Shown here: in pieces, positions 58,432 through 64,000 of the stretch
Numbering within the stretch: position 1 is the first letter of the stretch
How the letters are laid out: each line of letters begins with the position of its first letter
Source of the DNA: Siderastrea siderea
Taxonomy: Eukaryota > Cnidaria > Anthozoa > Scleractinia > Rhizangiidae
Assembly (NCBI GenBank): GCA_964030785.1
Contig: OZ034972.1
Coordinates: forward strand, 50,074,538-50,138,537
Reading direction: 5' to 3'
DNA: 64,000 bases
Made by a program: the position numbers and the translations under genes
The notes under the pieces: model-generated
Databases searched by the model: none
Seen by the model: the letters and a program-made list of their open reading frames with translations, nothing else
Told to the model about the DNA's origin: nothing

Positions 58432-59430
58432 ACAAAATTCAGTCATGCCCGTGTGGTGCACAGAGGCATTAAGTCATGTGACTTAGAGACCCGGCTAAGA
58501 AATAAATGCTAATTTCGGGACAATCGGCACAGGAAGAAATTGGTGAGCAAAATAGATAGACTCGAAAAGTCAGAGACTATTTAATTTACAGATTTCAATA
58601 CACCTCAAAATCCCATCATGAGCCAAACTGACACCTTGAGAACTTGCCATTTTTGTATGTGAAAATAAAGCACGATTAATAATTCCCAAATCCCTTCCAG
58701 AATAACTATGATCCAAAACAGACTGGACAAAATTTGATCCCACCTAACATCCAAATAAAAGTCACAGACATAAAGCTGAGTACCCCCAAGTCTCCACTCA
58801 AGAAACAACACCCCCCTGTTAAATAAATTAGTGCCCTTCAAAAATGCCCTTTTTGAAAAAAAAAGGAAAAACAAAACAAAAGAAATAACTACAATGTTCC
58901 CCTAGCTATTTTTCAAGGAAATGTGATTTATGCATCTTGAAATTCATTTTTGTTTTACATTTTACATGCTGACACCATAGATTAAAGGAGGCTAATGAGC
59001 AGGTGAATAAAATACAAACATTCTACCACCATCTTGAATCCACCACAAAACTAAATTCTGCCACTATCTTGAATCCCCCACTTCTTTGCTGAACAGTGGC
59101 TGGTTACCGAGCCAATAACCAGTCTTACATTGACTGAACAAAACAACAATAATAGAGATAAATGTCAAACAAAAGTTATTTTAATGTTAGCTTCACCAAA
59201 CAGTACAAACATTTCAGTGGTTCTTTTAACAAACAGTACAAACTTTTACTATTTCTTATAGCAAAAAAACCAAATAAATGTTTGTCAATCGGTATGTTAA
59301 CGACAATCGTTTACAAAACTCAATTTTTTTGTTAGCTTTAGCAAACAGTAAGCATTTTCTTTGTCACACGCTACTTTCATTCTCATGTTACAAGGTAGTA
59401 TAAACTCAGTCCAGTACCTATATAATGCAT
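58432..59430. other. intergenic between A-T-R and PAICS genes
   Basis: This is the 3' flank of PAICS. CCACCATCTTGAATCCACCA and CCACTATCTTGAATCCCCCA form a small direct repeat near 59028-59085. No gene recognised. Confidence 0.5.
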
Positions 59431-61443
59431 TTACTTTTTTTGCAAATCCTGATCAGCCACTGTAAGACCCACAGCCATGTTAAGCCTCTTTCCCTTCAAG
59501 CTTCCCCACACCACATGATCACTCAGACCTAGGATCTGAGCAGCCGCCAACGCTGCACCATCAGGATTGAGTGTTGTGGTACAACCCAGGCCAGATGGCA
59601 GCCGCAGAGAAGACCAGACATCTTGGGCACCCCACTGGGAGGACATCGGTGGGCAGTTGATGACCGGGAATGCTGTATTTCCAGATAAAACTGGTCCAAG
59701 GCCATTGCTGCGTCCAGCAACTGCAATGATTACAATAGGAATACCTTGACCCTCATACCATCGCAGAACTTGTAGGGAGTCTTCAGTACCCTTGTGTGCA
59801 GAGCAGACTCGTAGATCTGCAGCAACGCCAAATTCCTTCAGTGCAGTCTCAATCTTCTTGCAGTGGTCCAGGTCACTTGCAGAGCCCATGAACACAACAG
59901 CACGCCCTGGGTGGTGGTTGTTTAACTTCTGCACCTCAGCTGCCACCCACTCATAATTTTTCTTGACCTGTTCCAAGGCTTCTGGGGTCACCTCTGGCAG
60001 GTTTCTGTACACTTGCTTGTCACGCATCAGACGCTTGTCCCCAGAGGGCCAAATTCGCCATGAGTCATTGTCTACAACATCAGCAAGGACCAACTCACCA
60101 GTCTTGTGGTTTATTCCAAACTCCACCTTCATGTCAACAAGGGCGACATCCACAGTTGCCCAGGCTCTTTCTAGGATCTCAAACACGGCAACAGCTGTCT
60201 GTCCCATGACATTGAGTTCGTGCTTGCCAATCTTCCTTCCACCAGCTGTCAGCCCAGCTTCCACGCACTCTTCGTAAGTCCAAAATGGATCATGCTGTGC
60301 ATCGTCTTTGAAAAACATCTCCAGCTTCACAGGTGCAAATCTGTAGCCTTCTTTGATCCCAGGGTACCTCTTCAAGAATGAGCCTGTTGCTATGCGTCGA
60401 GTCACTACTTCTAGTGGGATCATCTCACAACGAATGCCAATGAATGATTCTTCGTCATGCTTTTTCACAAAGTGTGTCTTGATGCCACAGGCGTTGAGTA
60501 GCTGAAAGACAGCACTGGTTGTAGCATTGCTGAACTTTGCTTTGCCAGCAAGGTCGTTCTTTCTTGTACTGTCAAATGCAGTGATTTTGTCCTTTGATTT
60601 CAACAGCACATGATTGCCATCGGGTGAGTCAGGCAGTTCATAAATTATCTTGGTTTTGCCCTCATTTAGCTGCTGTCCGATCTTGATTTCTATCAAGGGA
60701 AAAATCAAAACAATTTTGATATTGAGGATAGGGCAGCACAGGTAATACAGTAGAATAACAAATTATAGATTTAGGCTTGAGGTGTTTGAACTGTTCCATC
60801 TGATAACTCCTGTTTATGTTGTGATCTGTATTTAAATCACGGAAAAAAATAAAATTCTCAAGAATTGCTCAAACATGCTAAAGCAACGTGAAATTGAGGG
60901 TGACGGAGTGTTTGGGTAGGGGGAGGGTAGGTCAGGCAGCTGTACAACCACACCTCCCCCCCCCCCCCCCAAGGAACAATTCTGAATCAACTGAAGAACG
61001 GTGAGTCACGAAACATCATAAAACTGCTTTCTTTTTCCTTTAAATGCTGCGAATGAAGAGAACAGTAAAAAAAACTGAGTCGGTGATTTCTTATCCCTAA
61101 ACGAGGTCTCATTTTTTTTCCTAACTTGATGTTCGACACGCGGGCATATCATGACGTAAGAGTAAGCTTTAAAAAATCAAATTATTCCCAACCAACCCGT
61201 CTCCAAGCGGACCGAGAATTATCCAATAAACGAAAAAGCGTAGCTTTTCGTCTGCTATATCTGCTGTCGATTGCATTTAAGCTTTTAAAGAAAGTAAATC
61301 GAAGAACTGGCAAGGTCGATTTGGCGATGAAACAAGGTGGCTATTCTTTTCATCAGTGAATTCTGTCAGCATTAAAAAACCATTTTCAAAATCAGACTAT
61401 GAACTTGTTTCATACCTGCAGATGGTTTTTCTTCAGCCGCCAT
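59431..61443 (-). CDS. PAICS: PAICS, bifunctional AIR carboxylase / SAICAR synthetase
   Basis: Two exons, 61416-61443 and 59431-60689, give 428 aa (human 425). Residues 1-9 come from the first exon (MAAEEKPSA). The SAICAR synthetase half follows (about 10-265): GQQLNEGKTKIIYEL, FDSTRKNDLAGKA, PLEVVTRRIATGS and VLADVVDNDSWR. The AIR carboxylase half (about 270-425) has VVFMGSASDLDHCKKI, VCSAHKGTEDSLQ, AVAGRSNGLGPVLSGNT and PVINCPP. In purine synthesis, AIR is carboxylated to CAIR and then joined with aspartate to SAICAR using ATP. Nearly all the coding sequence is one exon, unlike the multi-exon vertebrate gene. The gene is head-to-head with PPAT. Confidence 0.97.
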
Positions 61444-61818
61444 TGGAAAAATAGTGAAAGAACCTTCGATTTCTCAAACTGGACAGACACTCCAACTCAG
61501 GCAAACTGAACTCCACGTGAGTTTGTCAGAAGCACGACTTTCAATTATGCCAAGCAAACATGTGATCACACCAGACACCACCACCAATCAGATTCATCGG
61601 AAATTCCCGCCAAATCGCCTGAGCGGAAACCGAAATTAAATTTATGCTTCTGATACAGCCGCCATTTTCGAACGGCCATGTGGTCAAGGATGAGTTCGTC
61701 TTGTGATAGTATTGCATCTTCTTCTTGTTGTGAACTGGATTATCTACGGCACTTGCTCTAAAGCGGAACCTAAAATAGCTTGAAGAAGAGCTGAGCAACA
61801 CTTAAGACTTTTTCAAAA
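61444..61818. promoter_or_regulatory. bidirectional promoter interval of PAICS and PPAT
   Basis: 375 bp between the divergent start codons. It includes GCGGGAATTTCC-like and CGCCATTTTC/AAAATGGCG words near both starts and has no obvious TATA box. Vertebrate PPAT and PAICS are also divergently transcribed from a short shared promoter. Shared control here is inference from arrangement. Confidence 0.7.
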
Positions 61819-61949
61819 ATGGCGTCCGAGGAATCTGGATTAACACACGCTTGCGGCGTTTTCGCTTGTATCAGAGCCGACAACGTTTCTTATGATGAAG
61901 TCGACGTGGCCAGTATAATTTCTCTTGGTTTAGTGTCCCTTCAGCATCG
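61819..61949 (+). CDS. PPAT: PPAT, amidophosphoribosyltransferase, first exon only
   Basis: The first exon encodes MASEESGLTHA, then CGVFACI, ending SLGLVSLQHR with a GTAAGT donor in phase 2. The enzyme transfers amide nitrogen from glutamine to PRPP, the committed step of purine synthesis. The mature N-terminal nucleophile is the Cys after an 11-residue propeptide; here Cys12 follows exactly 11 residues. ISLGLVSLQHRG is the next conserved block of the glutamine amidotransferase domain. No further exon (expected to begin GQESAG) is found before the window ends, so the first intron is longer than 2 kb or the rest lies beyond. Confidence 0.93.
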
Positions 61950-62421
61950 GTAAGTTTTTTATTGCGGGTATCGATCGCGACACTTCTTCGTCTAAAAGCT
62001 CAGCTACATAGAGACAGACAAATGTGATGTCGTTAATTGAATTCCTTAATTTTTGAATTCTTTATTGAGCCCCGCTGGGCTTTATAAATTATAAGCTTCC
62101 ATACCACCAACGGGATGTTGGTCGAAATGGATTATTCACAGTTATTCCCATTTCTTTTTTTGTCATGCTAGAGATAAAACATTTCACCCTTTTACTTTGA
62201 CATGGACATGTTATTCAGAAGAAGTCTAAATTGCATCTTCCTGTCATAAGCAAAAATTTAAATATTCATAAATTAGAGACAACAATGGCATATTGTGACA
62301 GAATTGTGTATTGTTCAGTGAACAGTAGTTTCGCACGCAAAGCGTGCACCGTAAGCTGTTGTTTTGTGAGTTGTAGACCTTGTCACAGTTTTCAACGCCG
62401 TCATGATGGGTAGGCAAGGAG

Positions 62422-62809
62422 GCCTGAAATTACAGTGTTTGTATGAGAATCCGACATCAAATGATTTTTGTAAAATGCCTGATTTGAAAAAAATATCAAT
62501 GGTAAACTAAAGCTACAAGGCACAGGATTCTTCCGACAAATTCTGAGGGTTGTATCCGTGCTAGAACTTGCCCGATTGCTTGTTTTAGAATTTCAATACA
62601 TTTGTCTGTTTTATATCCCGAAAAATTTTACTGCGTGGGAAGAAAAATTTTCATAGACAAATGTAAAGAAAATTAAGGGTCATTAAAAGAAGCGATTCTA
62701 GTGCAGGTGAGGCCTTCAAATTTCGTCAGAAGAATCTTTTGCCTAATAAACGGACGTTTTACGAAAATTATTTGACGTTGGATTCTCATACAAACACCGT
62801 AACTTCACG
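62422..62809. mobile_element. 388-bp MITE with about 56-bp inverted ends
   Basis: GCCTGAAATTACAGTGTTTG followed by TATGAGAATCCGACATCAAA is mirrored at the right (GCGTGAAGTTACGGTGTTTG, then TATGAGAATCCAACGTCAAA on the complement). No coding capacity. It lies in the first PPAT intron. Confidence 0.82.
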
Positions 62810-63022
62810 CTTGGTATATTACAAAGACAACAGGTGTTTCAAAATGTAACCTAGAGGGAATGCGTTGTTGGTTTCCGTATCACAGACACTGGACTGAATA
62901 GATCAGTGTTTGAAAACTAATGTTATGCCAGATCTGGGTAAATCTTAACCATTCCAATAACTTCTTTCAAGGTAATCAGTAATAACTTGTGTTGTTAGAA
63001 TTGATTTACAGTAACTGTTACA

Positions 63023-63611
63023 CAGTAGAACCTTGGTAGCTCGAACTCTAAAGGGAACCAAAAAACAGCTTGAGTTAGCGGGGGTTCAAGTTATCGGGAT
63101 CGATTGAATATTCAATTTGCCATGTTAATTGATAGTTTACTGATTTTTCAGCACTCCAGTATACACTCAGTACAGTGCAAATTAAACTTATCTCGTCAGA
63201 AACTGTAACACGATTATGCGTTCTTATGATGATACAGGACTGTGAATGTAACTCAGTTACACTCGGGAAATGACTGTCAAATATGTGATCTGTTCATTGC
63301 ACTAATTAAAATCAAATTGCTGTAGTGTTAGCTTAAGTGTTTTCACTGATTACACCACAAGAAGAGCTAATGGCACATCTCAGTGGGCATCCGTGGTGAG
63401 TTGCAAGAACCAGAATTTGAGTCATCAGGGTAAATTCTGATCAAGGGAAACGAAATTTAGTTCGAGTTAGCGGGAAATTCGAGTTATCTGAGTTCGAGTT
63501 ATCCAAGTAAAAATGACTGAAAAGTGGGGTCAAATCCAAGAGAAATGGGACTTAGTTCGAGTTAGCGGGGGAGTTCAAGTTATCCAAGTTCAAGTTACCA
63601 GGGTTCTACTG
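63023..63611. mobile_element. pogo/Tigger-like MITE
   Basis: CAGTAGAACCTTGGTAGCTC, then GAACTC, opens; the complement of the right end reads CAGTAGAACCCTGGTAACTT, then GAACTTGG. Subterminal GTTCGAGTTAGCGGG words are repeated on both sides. CAGTAGAACC..TAACTCGAACT termini are typical of pogo-group elements. It lies in the first PPAT intron. Confidence 0.82.
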
Positions 63612-64000
63612 TATTTGTGCCTGTCTGATCTAAGAAAGTTTAAGTGTTGTCTTCCACTGGCTGAGGAACAAAAGAAGATGAAAATGTTTTTTCTCACACA
63701 CATCTAAAGTCTGGGTGCTAGTGTGTGAGGGTCAAGGTCACATGATGAGAACTCTCAGTTTCGTTGTTGCTGTTCACCTTTGCCTGACCTCCTACCCACC
63801 CACTCTTCCAGTTTTTGTAGTCTTTGCTTTTTAAATGTTTGTAGTTTTCTATTTTTCATCCTTGTGAGTCCCTTGTTGAGTCCTGAGTTTTTCAGTAACC
63901 AACAATTGTTTGTCCAGGTTTCTCATGTATTTTTCAGAAATTCTCGCTGTTGATTACAGTCAGTTGCCCATTTGTAATGTTTCTGTGCATTTATTATTTA
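63612..64000 (+). other. PPAT first intron (window end)
   Basis: No exon recognised; the sequence is AT-rich. The window ends inside the presumed intron. Confidence 0.5.

Noticed and set aside
59963..60277. 104-codon frame on the plus strand
   Set aside because: Antisense shadow of PAICS.

Overview
The window is animal nuclear DNA, most likely from an anthozoan cnidarian and probably a stony coral. That placement is inference. The evidence is long AT-rich introns with GT..AG borders, metazoan protein families, and a very high density of short inverted-repeat transposons and tRNA-derived SINEs. No bacterial, organellar or viral gene block was seen. Most long open reading frames are chance or repeat-derived; the real genes were assembled by hand from splice sites and reading-frame continuity.

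Layout, left to right. (1) 459-4573 (+): 3' half of a C4orf33/UPF0462 gene, with a roughly 2-kb minisatellite in its last intron. (2) 6432-8936 (-): a single-exon type II membrane protein of the DUF229 sulfatase/alkaline-phosphatase-like group, head-to-head with (3) 9200-13957 (+): ATP23 mitochondrial metallopeptidase, 6 exons, 200 aa. (4) 15422-25218 (-): RRP9/U3-55K, 14 exons, 481 aa, convergent with ATP23. (5) 25.2-31.8 kb: gene-poor, transposon-rich. (6) 31796-38014 (-): a classical short-chain dehydrogenase/reductase, 8 exons, 269 aa. (7) 39792-57995 (-): a 22-exon NRPS-like enzyme of 1068 aa with adenylation, carrier-protein and thioester-reductase domains (A-T-R). Its last codons lie in a transposon end. 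(8) 59431-61443 (-): PAICS, 2 exons, 428 aa, divergently paired across 375 bp with (9) 61819 onward (+): PPAT, of which only the first exon is present.

Genes that work together: PPAT makes the first committed intermediate of purine synthesis and PAICS does the AIR carboxylase and SAICAR synthetase steps. Their head-to-head arrangement matches the vertebrate PPAT-PAICS bidirectional pair. The other genes (rRNA processing, mitochondrial ATP synthase assembly, an SDR, the A-T-R enzyme) have no obvious shared pathway. The A-T-R enzyme is the most unusual gene: it should load a carboxylic acid as adenylate, hold it on a phosphopantetheine arm and release it reductively with NAD(P)H, but its substrate is unknown.

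Repeats dominate the rest: Tc1/pogo-like MITEs with TA ends, TTAA-flanked piggyBac-like MITEs (four copies), foldback elements with 9-bp target duplications, at least three SINE types, a LINE 3' end, and many homopolymer C/G and trinucleotide tracts. All coordinates come from reading the sequence; no database search was run.
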